A stretch of 64,000 bases of DNA from Anastrepha obliqua (lineage: Eukaryota; Arthropoda; Insecta; Diptera; Tephritidae), in NCBI RefSeq assembly GCF_027943255.1, contig NC_072894.1, positions 54,997,601 to 55,061,600 on the forward strand. The letters are read 5' to 3'. The translations under genes were made by a program, and so were the position numbers. Under the pieces are notes generated by a model that ran no database searches, was not told the origin of the DNA, and saw only the letters and a list, made by a program, of their open reading frames with translations. Shown here one piece after another: positions 1 to 10,648 of the stretch. Every line of letters begins with the position of its first letter. The stretch's first letter is position 1.

Positions 1-1184
1 TGTTTTAACTCCTTCTGAAGAGATTATGAATCCTAAGAATTCGACGAATTTTTTGAAAAAATTACACTTATCAAGTTGCACTTTCATGTTCGCTTCTTGA
101 AGCGTCTTGAAGATGGATTCTAGATGACGGATATGGTCGCTTTCGGTCTTGCTGAAAATGACTATGTCGTCGATATAAACAAAACATATTTTGGCTATAT
201 GATCACGTAATACATCATCAAGTGCCCTCTGAAAAATTGAAGGGGCATTTTTTAAGCCAAAAGGTAACCGAGTGAACTCGTATTTACCATTACTTATTGA
301 AAAAGCTGTTTTTTCAATGTCTGATGCTTTAAGAGGGATCTGATGAAACCCACTCTTTAAGTCCAGCACGGAAAAGAACTGGTTTTTCCCTAGTCGCGTA
401 AGGACATCGTTGAGCTCTGGGATCGGGTATCTATCTGCGATAGTTTGCTCATTCAGCTTTCGGTAGTCAACAACAACTCTGTATTGCTTATTTCCTGCGG
501 ATTCGGGTTTTTTTGGCACAATCCATACGGGGGAATTGTATGGAGATCTAGATTGGCTTATTATGCCATCTTTTAACATTTCTTGAATTTGAGTTTCTAC
601 TTCCGATTTTAGGGAAGTTGGGTAAGAATAATAGCGGGTATATACTGGTGTATCGGTCTTAGTTCGAAATTCGCCTATTACTTTGGTTGTATAAGTGAGT
701 TATGTATCTGGTTCTGCGAAAAGATTTGGGAATTTATTTGCTAAATTTCTTAGCGAGTATTTCTGTTCTTGTCATGGTCATCATATGGTCATCTTTAATG
801 CTGATTGTGTTGACGGTTTTTGAAATTAATTCTTTGATTTTAATTTTAATGGTGTTTCCTATAGTTACGAGGCTGTTTCTCGTATGAATAACTGCATTTA
901 GAGCTCTACGGCTATCGTTGCCAAGTATACCATGGAACGATTTCAAAGTTGGGAGTATAAAAAATTTAAGGTTAATGTCCCTGAGATTAAAAAGATTAAC
1001 GTATGTATGTTGGGTGACCTTTACGTCTCCTGCTATTGACTTTGCGTAAAAAACTTGTTCGTTAGGTATTGCCTTTTTACAAAGTTCGGTTGAATGTAAT
1101 TTTTTGTAGATCCGGTGTCTATTAATAGTTTGAGAACGTCTCTACTCTCCGTCTTGCCCTAAATGTACGGTAGCGAAGAGTGCG
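1..1184 (-). pseudogene. pol: pol (protease and reverse transcriptase), broken and cut by window edge
   Basis: Conceptual reading on the - strand gives an aspartic protease with the LLIDTGSTKNYIQ active-site stretch near 1130-1090, then a linker, then reverse transcriptase motifs: the DYRKLNEQT stretch, LDLKSGFHQIP, LPFGLKNAPSIFQR and the catalytic VYIDD box at about 166-180. RT copies the element RNA into DNA; protease cuts the polyprotein. An in-frame TAA near 698 and a frame change near 735 separate PR from RT, so it cannot be made as one protein. RNase H and integrase should lie left of base 1. The RT part itself reads open from about 695 to the window edge. Confidence 0.85.
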
Positions 1185-2533
1185 TTAGCCTAAAAAATGT
1201 ATGTCACTAGTGTCCAAATAGTCTTTGTCGTCATTGTCGGTGTTATATTGGAAATCGTCGGAATTGTTTTGGAAATCTTCGTGATCGTTTTGGTCAATGT
1301 AGTATTGCTCAGGTGGAGTTACTTGTTCTTCGTTATAGGTTTCTGAATCTATGGGAAAGTTTCTTTGCATTTTTTGTGGCGGTAGTGGATTGCCAGTTGT
1401 GGGTCTTTTTCCCACAAATTCATTTGGTTTTGGTTTGTTCATATAGTTTATGTTGTGCGTACGCATGGATGTATCAACATCCATAGGCTCTGGCCTTGGC
1501 TGTGGCTTGGGGAATGGTCGCGGCGGCGGATTGTTCATTTGCCTGAACTGCGGCGGATTATAAAATATGTTGGGTCTGTATGGACCGGAAAGGCTTGCGT
1601 GAGGCTGTGGTAAATATGCCAATTCGGGTAGAATTCTCTATTTTGTCGCGGCGGTGGCATATTAAACTTCCTTGGTGGAAGTGGAGGACGAGGATCATGC
1701 ATCCTTCTATTTTGGCCGTTCATAGCATAATGAGAACGATAGTTTTGGTTCTTCAATTTCAGGCAGAGATGGAGTGCCTGAGGAAGATCTGCCGGTTCTC
1801 TTATACCGAGGAGTCTCGGCAAATCGCCTTTTAAGCCTCGAATGAAAGTCTCGAGAGCTTTGTCTCGATACGTTCGAGTTAAGAGATGCATTGATTCTGG
1901 ACCGACGTCGATGCATCCAATTTTATGTAATATAAGCGACAGGTGAGAATATACCTGTTGGTAGAACTCTTTGATGGTGAGGTTACCCTGCACCAAAGAG
2001 GTCATCTGGTACTCAAGGGTACCTAAATCTCGTTTGTCATCATAGTGGAGGGTAAGGCATTTTAAAATGGCCTTCCACTCCAAAGGGGTATTGTACAACT
2101 CGAGGGCAATGTCTGCATTACCCACGATCTTGTTTCGTACGACATTAAGTATGCCATAATATTTCCGGCTTCCTCTTTGGAGCTCGTAGATCTGAAGAAT
2201 GCGATCTACACTTTTCTTCCAGGAGTTAAACTCTCCTGGTTGCCCTGAGAATTCTCTAATGCATCGGACAACGTCCGGGATTTTGTCTGGATCCGAGACA
2301 TTATTCGAATGACTTGGATCTATGGTAACGTCAGAGATGTCGGAAAAGTAGGAATTTGGATTCAGCGCGGCCTGTACGATGTTTCTTCCTTCTCGTTGAA
2401 AGATATTACTAACCACTCTGGTCACTACATCCGTCAACTGTGTCATATTTATTTCCGGGATGTTAGGGACAGGAGGTGGTGTTGTATTTGTGTTTAAAAC
2501 TGGGGGCCTGATTAAATTGTTAGGGTTAGACAT
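1185..2533 (-). pseudogene. gag: gag, one frameshift
   Basis: Starts at the ATG at 2533 (MSNPNNLIRPP...), about 450 residues overall, in two frames that meet near 1560-1620 (frames 1535-2533 and 1185-1622). The first part is a helical Gag capsid-like region (for example the FSGQPGEFNSWKK stretch); the second is rich in Pro, Arg, Asn and Asp and holds PEPMDVD. No CCHC knuckle is present, usual for errantivirus Gag. It would form the intracellular particle. The frameshift falls in the proline-rich part, so a shortened Gag with the whole capsid region could still be made. Confidence 0.85.
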
Positions 2534-3290
2534 TTTCCACTTTTACTAATTTTCACTTATTAATATAACTTTCCAATTATTAGTATTAATTTTTAATTAT
2601 TAATATTTTATTAATATTCAATTTTCCTTCTGTAATACCTATTCTTTAGTACTCGATTTCCTTTCTTAAATTTTCTTTTGTATATATTTATTTAACATTC
2701 TTAATATTCAAATCTTCTAATGGATTTTAATATATTTGACTTTCTTTAATATACGATTCCCTTTTGGATAGATTTAATATTTTATTTCAATTTCGGTCTT
2801 TTAGTTTCCTTGAATAAATTTAATAATATTTTTTTTTTATTGAATTCTCTTTAAAATTTCTTTCTTAATTTTCTTTTAAATTTTAATATCGTAATATCTT
2901 TTTTTTATTATTTTAGAATTCACTTTCTTTTCTTAATTTTTTCACTTTCTTATGCACTAACTTACATTAACGACAGGAAACTGGAACATTTCATGATGTC
3001 CTTCCTTTTTCGGCAGGTCCTGATAGACGGCTGATTTTTGTAGACGGTCCGGTAGAGCGGCTGGCAATTTATGCCGTCCTTTTCCTCTGCGTAGGCAGCT
3101 ACTTGGGGGCCTCCTTCTCTACTCTTACGGCGTGTTTACTTTTACACTCGCGTAGACTCGTCACGAAATGGGATCAACGGATTCTTTTTAATTTAATATT
3201 ATCTTTTATTATTATTTTAATAATTTTTCTTTTAATCGCACGAAGTAGCACTAAGCTATCAACGACTCGTGTATGCTGTTATCCCGTTGG
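2534..3290 (-). other. untranslated leader of the 1-3640 element
   Basis: A+T-rich sequence between the primer-binding site and the gag ATG. No coding region is seen. It has long T-rich runs on the + strand and a more GC-rich patch at 3000-3120. Length (about 750 bases) is within the range for errantivirus leaders. Confidence 0.7.
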
Positions 3291-3308
3291 GTCCCTGCTC
3301 GGGCGCCA
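3291..3308 (-). promoter_or_regulatory. primer-binding site, tRNA-Lys type
   Basis: On the - strand it reads TGGCGCCCGAGCAGGGAC, directly next to the LTR end ...TTTAATT. This is the lysine-tRNA 3' end complement, nearly the same as the Lys3 primer site of lentiviruses. It differs from the other lysine-type site in this window (TGGCGCCCAACG at 45968-45980), so the two gypsy-type lineages use different lysine tRNAs. Confidence 0.85.
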
Positions 3309-3640
3309 ATTAAAACTTTACCCGTTGGGTTGCGTTTTTAAAAATATTTGCGGCGCGAACTCCGACTTCTTTATTTGAGCCTTTTACTGAAACTGAACTT
3401 ACAATACTTTCTCAATTCTAAGCATAACCCAATAGCGTATCCAAATTGAGAATGTCACCTGCTTTGCCGCGTGATCTCGTTCCTGGAATTTCGTTGTGAA
3501 ATATATCACACGGTAAATAAGCAGACATAGCGTCAGCATAATTTCAATCAAGCGGATGCGCGTGCAACGAGTCGCTTGCAGCGTTAGCTTGTACAAATCA
3601 TTTATTCTACATTATCTAAAGTGGTAATTATACACCTCTG
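3309..3640 (-). repeat. 5' LTR (outer edge uncertain)
   Basis: Follows the primer site. In element orientation it contains TTCAGTTTCAGTA (3385-3397), like the initiator of gypsy-type LTRs, and an AATAAAG polyadenylation signal further downstream. No matching LTR copy is in the window, so the right edge is an estimate. Confidence 0.6.
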
Positions 3641-4150
3641 TTTTTTGTACACTGCCGGTACACTATGCATACCTGATAGTGGAGTTCGAATATGCTTACT
3701 AGCGAGTTACTCGAGAGAAATTTAACAGGCTGAATTGAACAATAGCTGCTAGCTAATATTGGTCAGCTGTTCCTCACTGTTTGCAAATATTATTATTTTT
3801 TTCGATTTTTCGTTCTATTCGCAAGCACAAATTCGAAATCATGAGCGTAAAATAAGCATTTACGTATTCTACTACAAGTACTACTTCTCAAATTCATATA
3901 AACTTACCGTTGATAAACGTTCTCAAACTAAAAGGCACTCTTTGAATATGCTTAGTCCTCAAATTGAAGAGTCCTCAACTCCATGGAATTGAATCCATTG
4001 CTCTGATATTAGTTTGGGGAAAAGGAAATTCATTATTTTCTCGGTAGATGGGTGATATCTCATAAAATATCGATCAAAGAATTTAAAGTTTATGCTCGTT
4101 GTCAAGGCGATATTTCACACTAAAAAAATTCGCTTACTGTTTTTTTGTTT
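3641..4150. other. no gene seen
   Basis: Unassigned sequence between the LTR and a mariner relic. The open frame at 3759-3992 has no recognisable motif and biased composition; I do not support it as a gene. Confidence 0.5.
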
Positions 4151-4167
4151 GTTCCATTCAGTTGTGA

Positions 4168-4485
4168 GTTACAGGATGTTAAATAGAAGTCAACAAAGAA
4201 AAAATTCGGTAACTGTAAATTTTACAGTTTTTCTTTGATAAAGGCGAAAATGCAAGCCAGGTCGCTGAAATAGTGAATAGTGAATAGAATAACAGCTAAT
4301 TGCAAGCAATTTTGGTTTCGTTAATTCCGTATTTTTGATGTTAAAGAAAATGTCGATAACGTTGGAAAGGTCGATAAAATCACAGAAATAATCCAAGTTC
4401 ACCGTCATGTAAGTAGTCGTATTATCGCTCAAGAGCAAAAGATCGACCATAAAACAGTTTTAAACCATTTGCGCAAAATAAAAAA
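4168..4485 (+). pseudogene. mariner transposase N-terminal relic
   Basis: Scattered over two frames, the + strand reads the N-terminal helix-turn-helix part of a mariner transposase: a start like LNRSQQR, then FDKGENASQVAEIVN, then VDKITEIIQVHRHVSSRII and IDHKTVLNHLRK. Mariner transposases bind their terminal repeats with this domain and cut and paste the element at TA sites. Only about 105 residues remain, with frameshifts, and the catalytic domain is absent. Confidence 0.75.
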
Positions 4486-4879
4486 TGAAAATAATATATT
4501 TCTTTTGCCCCAAGCTAATATTAAGTCAAAGTATTGCCAATGATACGAAAAAAATACAAGATTACGATAACAAATTAATTTTTGTTAGTGAATAAGGTAT
4601 TTGATTCACGTAAAAAAATAGATTATTAAACTTGTACATGCAGTTTATTTATGCTGCATTTATTTATAGTGTACTCAATTTAACTACATGTAAAAAATTA
4701 TATTTACATTCAACCATTTTATACTGGAAGTAAAAATAAATAAATTCGGAGAATTCATGTCAAAATTAATACTCATACATAAATATCATAGAATGCGCCA
4801 GGATATCGTTATATTTCAAGTGCGCGGTCAACAAGCGAATCAAATTTCATAAAAACCACTACAGTTTCTTGTTTGCTAA

Positions 4880-5435
4880 AAGTTTTGAAGTGATAAACTT
4901 AATGAGCGGAACTCATTCTACAGTGCAATACCTAATTAGAAGATACAAGTCGCCTAAGTCAGCGAACGGAACTTAATGATAACGAAGATCGCTCAATTTT
5001 AAGAGTGGGAAGGTTAGAAAGTCACTTTGCATCAGACGTAAAACTTAATAAAAGGTTAAAGGAATATACTAATAAAAAGGTTTACGATGATACAGTTCAA
5101 AATGTGTTCAATAAAAATAAACGCCACGGGCAAACTGCGCGAAAGAAGCGATTTATTAGAGCGCTCGAAAAAAATTTGCCTCAAGGTATAGACTTTGGGA
5201 AAATTGTAAACATAGCCAAATTACTTCCTTTTGCACTTATTCTATTGTTTTAAGATAGTACACACTGATGTAAGCAAATATAACCTAAATGGGCAGAATG
5301 GCCAGTGTTATGACTGCAGAAAGCCCAATACTGAATTTGAGCGGAAGAATATAAAGGCTAATTCTAAGCATGGAGATGGTTTTATGATAGTGTAGGGGTG
5401 TGCTTTGGGTGCAGATGTTGGAAAGATGCGCTTAA
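4880..5435 (+). pseudogene. Tc1-like transposase relic
   Basis: Recognisable Tc1-family pieces: a KRLKEYTNKKVYDDTV stretch and ARKKRFI at about 5045-5160, then SKYNLNGQNGQCYD, RKPNTEFERKN and KHGDGFMIV, which match the middle of Tc1 transposases up to the VWGC region at about 5395. At least two frameshifts and a missing catalytic first Asp region. Both the N-terminal end and the last third, with the final acidic residue, are lost. A cut-and-paste transposase in life, now dead. Confidence 0.75.
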
Positions 5436-5528
5436 TAGAATACCTTCTGGATATCTTCTTCCTCTTGATTGGCGCGATAATCGCTTATGTCGAGTTTAAC
5501 AAAGCACGTCAGGCGTTTCTTTCTCGCG

Positions 5529-6199
5529 CTAACTGGCATGAGTTGAAACCAAGTCCTTCTCCACCTGATCATCCTCTGCTACCACCAGCTGGTGCTGGTC
5601 GAATACTTTCAGAGCCGGGGCGTTTGTATCCACTTGGATGACATGACCCAGCCAACGTAGCCGCTGGATCTTTATTTTCTGTACAAAGGTCCAATATCTT
5701 CCGCAGAATATTTCTCTCATACACTCCAAGGGACGCCTCATCGAATGTTGTCATCATCCAAGCTTCTGCGCCATACATTAAAACGGGTATGATGAGAGTC
5801 TTGTAAAGTGTTTGCTTTGTTCGTCGAGAGAGGACTTTACTACTCAATTTCCTACTTTGTCCGAAGTTGCCCTTACTTGGCAAGAGAGATGTTCCGTTGA
5901 ATTTCAAGACTGTTATTATCGATATTAATACCGGTTCCTAAATAAATGAAGTCCCTTACAACCTTAAAATCATATCTGTTAACAGTGACGTGCGCGGACC
6001 GATAAACGAGTGTGCTGACTGTTTGTGAGATATTTGATGACAGGAGGTACTTCTTTTTGTCCTCGTTCACTACCAAACCCATTCGCTTTACTTCTTTATC
6101 CAGATGGCAAAATGGTTCCATATGTGGAAGTCCACATTGCTTTTTATTCACTTGGGAGAAGTCAGGACGATTCTTCTGCATATGGTCCAAACAGCTCAC
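5529..6199 (-). pseudogene. non-LTR reverse transcriptase C-terminal relic
   Basis: On the - strand two overlapping frames read the end of a non-LTR RT: VNEDKKKYLLSS, then FIYLGTGINIDNNSLEIQR, SRKLSSKVLSRRTKQTLYK, LIIPVLMYGAEAW, ERNILRKI and KIQRLRWLGHV. These are the RT thumb and post-RT motifs of a family common in arthropods (RTE- or Jockey-related; clade not certain). The palm with the catalytic Asp pair is missing and there is a frameshift near 5700. Confidence 0.75.
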
Positions 6200-6637
6200 A
6201 ACTTCGGGCTAGCGCAAAAATCCTCCGCGATGCTTCCGAACACCACTTCGATAGCGCGCTAATGTGAGAAGGCAAAGCAAAGCTGTTTGTGCGCGAGTTT
6301 GAGACCCACCCAATAAAAACGAAAACGAAACCTTCTGGATATGCCAAAAGGATAAATGAGAGAATGCCTTCTGAATAAATTGCAACAGCCAAATATGCGT
6401 AAAGCGAAATTAAAGGGACGAACCCTTGGGTATATTGCACAATATTGTTTTCTATCAGAAAACAATCGGTTTATCTACAATTCCCTAATCTACTTTAAAC
6501 ACCCGCTCAATTGTCTGATATCAATAAATCGGGTTTGACCAAAAGACAAAGAAATAAAGTTTTTCGCAACACAAACGAGTTGAAAGAAGCTATGAAACCC
6601 GAATGGACGTTTGAATGCTGAAGTACCGAAAGGGAGA
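6200..6637. other. no gene seen; flank of the CsRn1-type element
   Basis: Nothing recognisable. It ends in GGAGA (6633-6637), the left half of the 5-bp target duplication of the element that follows. Confidence 0.55.
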
Positions 6638-6677
6638 TGTGGGTATAGTGGCAATTAATTGTATTCGGTTCAATAAA
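6638..6677 (-). repeat. 3' LTR, left piece (split by Helentron)
   Basis: TGTGGGTATAGTGGCAATTA and following bases match 11883-11922 of the other LTR with one difference. The match breaks at AATAAAAAC where the Helentron begins and resumes near 7850. Confidence 0.85.
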
Positions 6678-7849
6678 AACCGTGAAGTGAAAACTTCTTT
6701 AGAATCGTTGGGAGTGATTTGAGACTCGATGAAACGAAAAAGCGACACTACGAAGTGTTATGTGTTGATATACATATATGTGTGCGGCTGCGTATTGCTG
6801 AGCCACGCTAGTATAGAGAGTATTGTAGTATGTATACAGTGTAGTATATTACTTGCTTTGGTGTTTAGTTCAAGCGTCATACGTATGTATGTTTGTATGT
6901 ATGCTAGTACGTATGTGTGCGCGCCTGCGTATTACGGAGCCACGGTGAGCGAGAAGGCATTATGTATACCTATACTACACTACCTAATACTTGCTTAGAC
7001 CAAGCCTCCTACGAATGTTGTGTGTATGTTAGTACGTCTGTGTAATATACGCGTTACGACGCTCATAATAGCAACCGCGTGTGCTGTATTGCGTCCGTAT
7101 TTTTATATTCGTAAATATTTTCATTTTTAAATATTTACCGCAATTGCAGGCGGTGTTGCAATATACCACAATCAAAATGACGGTGCTCGTATTATAACTC
7201 CACAGATAGATCTGAATGCACAGCAACTAGAATCACTGTCTGTTCAGCTTTCTAAAGTGGGAGAAATATGTGCATCCGAAACCAGATTGAGCAATGGAAA
7301 AACAGTTTTAATTGTGGCAATTTATATTTCACCGAATCAATGAATAAATAGCATCACGGAATTCATTCACGAAAATTTAATAAAGTATACACCAGAAGTA
7401 TTGCGGATACTTAGAAGAGATTACCATAAAGTTCCAATGATTTTAAGTGGCGATTTTAACGTAAAGTTTGCATTAGACACAGCGGTTCCTTTAATTGACT
7501 TTCTCAATACAACATTCAATTTAAAAATGTGTAACAATCGCACTGAATCGACAACACGATCAAAAACAACAATTGACGCGGTATTTCAAAGATATGTTGA
7601 CAACATCGAAACCAAAGCATTTGTATCATATTTTATCTATCATAAGCCACTCGTATCATTTGTTTAAATTAAAAACATTGAGGATGAATAATAATAAAAT
7701 GAAGAAAATAAAATATGAACTTTATAGCAATATTATAATGAACCTATAATTATCCCGCTCCTAATGCTGCTTTCGTTTCATTCTCTCTCAGTTTGTTTTA
7801 CGGAAGGTTTCACTTCTATCGCGTCTAACCGTTAGACTGGTATTTTTTT
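6678..7849 (+). mobile_element. non-autonomous Helentron (DINE-1/HINE-like), copy A
   Basis: Inserted in an LTR, so both ends are visible by comparison with the intact LTR. The subterminal inverted repeats are GAAGTGAAAACTTC at 6684-6697 and GAAGGTTTCACTTC at 7803-7816. A palindrome GTCTAACCGTTAGAC (7823-7837) lies just before a T-run at the 3' end. The core is a microsatellite-rich stretch (about 6750-7020) with two degenerate ~85-base units. These are the marks of Helentrons and of DINE-1 elements, which are non-autonomous Helentrons. The second copy, on the - strand, is at 21541-23392. Confidence 0.8.
7145..7667 (+). pseudogene. Helentron endonuclease domain (C-terminal remnant)
   Basis: One frame with a TGA near 7341. 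The sequence resembles the C-terminal half of an exonuclease-endonuclease-phosphatase domain: VLIVAIYISPN, ILSGDFNVKF with the GDFN motif (about 7443-7460), TTIDAVFQR, and YHKPLVSFV in the place of the final SDH-type motif. Autonomous Helentrons carry such an endonuclease fused to the Rep-helicase protein. Here everything from the start codon to the middle of the endonuclease is deleted; the upstream region joins it directly near 7145. Confidence 0.7.
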
Positions 7850-8053
7850 TTTGTTTGTTTTTAATTACATTAATATTTAATTAAAAATTAGAATTAAATT
7901 AGATTTAAAGAAAAATGTATGTGATGAGAATTAGTACAACGCGTCTGTACTCGCCGGCGATTCGATCAAACTATGTTTGTTCAATTACGTTTTTATATTG
8001 TCCTCTTATTGTGAGGGTTGCCATCGGGTCGTCCGTTCAGTGTGGTTGCCACA
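7850..8053 (-). repeat. 3' LTR, right piece
   Basis: Matches about 11930-12127 of the 5' LTR, with several substitutions and a short deletion in the latter. Ends GGTTGCCACA, the inverted match of the TGTGG start. Confidence 0.85.
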
Positions 8054-8095
8054 AAGGTCCCCCCAGACTTCACGTTCTGAAACGTACGGGAAGTC

Positions 8096-10610
8096 TTATT
8101 TCTCGTCCGATACGGTTTGTTGGCGGATTGCTGGTAGATATATGATTTGATGGTGATGGTGTTGTTTACGATTGGTCTGAATTATAGGTAGGCGATTAAT
8201 CCAATCATCTCGTTCATCACAGGTAATTGCTGTTTTCAACGAACGGTGCCAACGTTCGATGATTCCATTCGCTTGCGGATGGTATGCCGTTGTGCGTAAG
8301 TGTGATACTCGTATGCCTAGCATGCGTGACAACTCGTTGAATAACTGTGATTCGAATTGTCTCCCTTGATCGGTAGTGATACGTGCGGGTATACCAAATC
8401 GTGAGAATCAAACGCTGACTAGTTTTTTAGCGATCGTTTCTGCAGTAATATTTCTAATTGAGATTGCTTCAGGCCAACGCGTGTATCTGTCTGTGATCGT
8501 AAGACAGTATTGGTATTCGTCTGATGGCGGTAGCGGTCCAATAATGTCGACATTAATGTGTTCGAATCTACTCGATGGTAACGAAATTGGTTGTAGTGGG
8601 GATCGCATGTGTCTACTGATCTTGGTACGTTGGCAGCTAAGACAGCGTTGGACTACATTAGCTATTTGTTTTACCATGTTCGGCCAGACGAAACGTGTTT
8701 TGATAAGTTTCGTTGTTGCGCGCACACCCCCATGCGAAATTCTATGCATTTTCTCGATGATGTTCCTACGGTGCGATTGTGGAATGAACGGTCGTACTTC
8801 TGATGTAGCTAAATCACAGCATATTTTAAAATCGGAGTTGGGTATGCTTATCCACTTCAGTTGCAAGGATGTATTGCCATCAATGAGTTTTTTCAACTCT
8901 GGGCATTGTTTTTGGTCTTTGGCGATGTGCTTGTAGTCGACAAAATTAGGTTCAATTGCCTCTATGCGTGAAAGTGTGTCGGCTGCCGTATTTGCAGTGC
9001 CGGCAACGTGGACAATATCCGTGGTGAATTGACCGATGAAGTCCAGTTGGCGCAACTGTCGCGGTGATGCTTTATCAAGCTTTTGATGAAATGCGTAAAT
9101 AAGTGGTTTATGGTCAGTTCTTACCTCGAACGGTCTTCCTTCTAACATGCAGCGAAAATGTTTTATTGCCAGATATACTGCGAGTAACTCTCTGTCGTAG
9201 GTACTGTACCTTTTTTGTGCTTCAGTGTGTTTTTGGCTAAAAAATGCTAACGGTTGAAACTCGTTGTGGACGATTTGGTGAAGTGCAGCGCCAATAGCGA
9301 CATCGCTGGCGTCGGTGCTCAACGATATTTGGGCGTTTGGTGCTGGATGAACTAGCAGTGTAGCATTTGCTAGTTGTTTCTTACACTCGTTGAAATGAAT
9401 GACTGAGTCGTCGGTCCACTTGATTATGGTATTGTCGTTCTTTCGATTTCCGGGGATTAATTTGACCAGTGGTATTTGGTGATCTACTGCGTTAGGTATA
9501 AAGCGGCGGTAAAAATTAATCATCGCCAAAAATCTTCGCAATTCTTTGGCGATCTTTGGCAGAGTGAAATTGGAAATTGCTTTATTTTTTTCCGGCAATG
9601 GCTTAATACCTTCTGCTGTGACGATATGACCAAGAAATGAAATTTGTTTTTGAGCAAATTTGCATTTATTAAGATTGATCGTCAGATGAAATTGTTGTAG
9701 TCGTTCGAAAACTTGTCTTAAGTGCGCTTTATGTTGCTCGATACCTTCTGAGGCGGCACACACGCTTCAATGTACACAAACAGATATTCGAGTCCACGGA
9801 AAACTTCGTGCATAAACCGCTGGAAGGTTTGTGCAGCATTACACAAGCCGAATGTCATATGCGTGAATTCGAATAATCCAAACGGCGTGGCTATTGCCGT
9901 CTTAGGAATGTCATTGGGCTCGATAGGAATTTGATGGTAGGCTCGATTGAGGTCGATTTTACTGAAGACGTTTTTTCGATACAAGAATTGTGTGAAGTCT
10001 TGTATGTGCGGTAAAGGGTAACGATCCGGAATGGTCTGCGCATTTAGGGCTCAATAGTCGCCACAGGGACGCCACTCACCATTTGCTTTCTTGACCAGGT
10101 GCAATGGGGAGGCGTAAGAACTTTTCGACGGGCGGCAAATACCGAGTCTGCTTAAAAATTCGAATTCTTCTTTAACTGCGTTTAGTTTATCTGCGGGAAG
10201 GCGTCTCGGTCGTGCGAAAACATTCGGGCCTTTCGTTTCGATGCAATAAGTTACTCCGGTCTGTGTCGCTGATGGAGCTATTGCGTTTGGATTACTGATC
10301 TCACTGAACTCGAGAAGTAGGTTTGTGATTTGAGTGTTGTTCCCTTGTGTTTCGAAGCTTGTTGTTTTTCCGAAGGCGCATATGTTCGCGCGCCTTGATG
10401 CTGTAGTGCTGACAGTTAACGTAGAATTCACGATATCGATGATTAAATTAAATTAGCGAAGGAAGTCTGCACTGATGATTGCATACTTTGCTTGTTTTGA
10501 TGGCTGTACCGTTTGCTGCGTAAAGCGTGGAACCCTTAGAGTTTGACAAGCGACACGCACGAGTTGCTGGGATGAGCGATACTTCTGCGCCGGTATCGAT
10601 CAAAAATAGT
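8096..10610 (-). pseudogene. pol: CsRn1-type pol (PR-RT-RNase H-integrase), several breaks
   Basis: In - orientation: protease FLIDTGAEVSLIPAT near 10595-10550; RT with [47 protein letters not shown]; RNase H with LSTDASDVAIGAAL, TYDRELLAVYLAI and RTDHKPLIYAF; integrase with the HHCC region ending CLSCQRTKISRH, the first Asp in INVDIIGPLPPS, and the final Glu in [13 protein letters not shown] small deletion breaks the frame exactly at the RT catalytic YxDD box (FVYIEA, about 9765), and stops or frame changes occur near 10050, 8405 and in the protease-RT linker. It has the full domain order but cannot be functional. Confidence 0.88.
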
Positions 10611-10648
10611 TGGGTTGATTTTCCTGCCAGGACTGTCGAGCTCGATCC

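Larger units (their letters stand above)
1..3640 (-). mobile_element. Ty3/gypsy errantivirus-like element, partial (3' part outside window)
   Basis: Read on the - strand: LTR (about 3309-3640), a lysine-tRNA primer site, an A+T-rich leader, gag, protease and the start of reverse transcriptase, which runs off the window at base 1. Gag lacks a CCHC zinc knuckle and carries the EPMDVD motif also seen in the two other errantivirus lineages of this window. The order gag-PR-RT and the absence of a zinc knuckle fit gypsy-type errantiviruses. The outer LTR edge is uncertain because the partner LTR is not in the window. Several frame breaks make this copy a relic. Confidence 0.85.

Noticed and set aside
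8376..8936. 186-residue open frame on the + strand
   Set aside because: It lies opposite the RNase H-integrase region of the CsRn1-type pol, which reads well on the - strand; no domain of its own.
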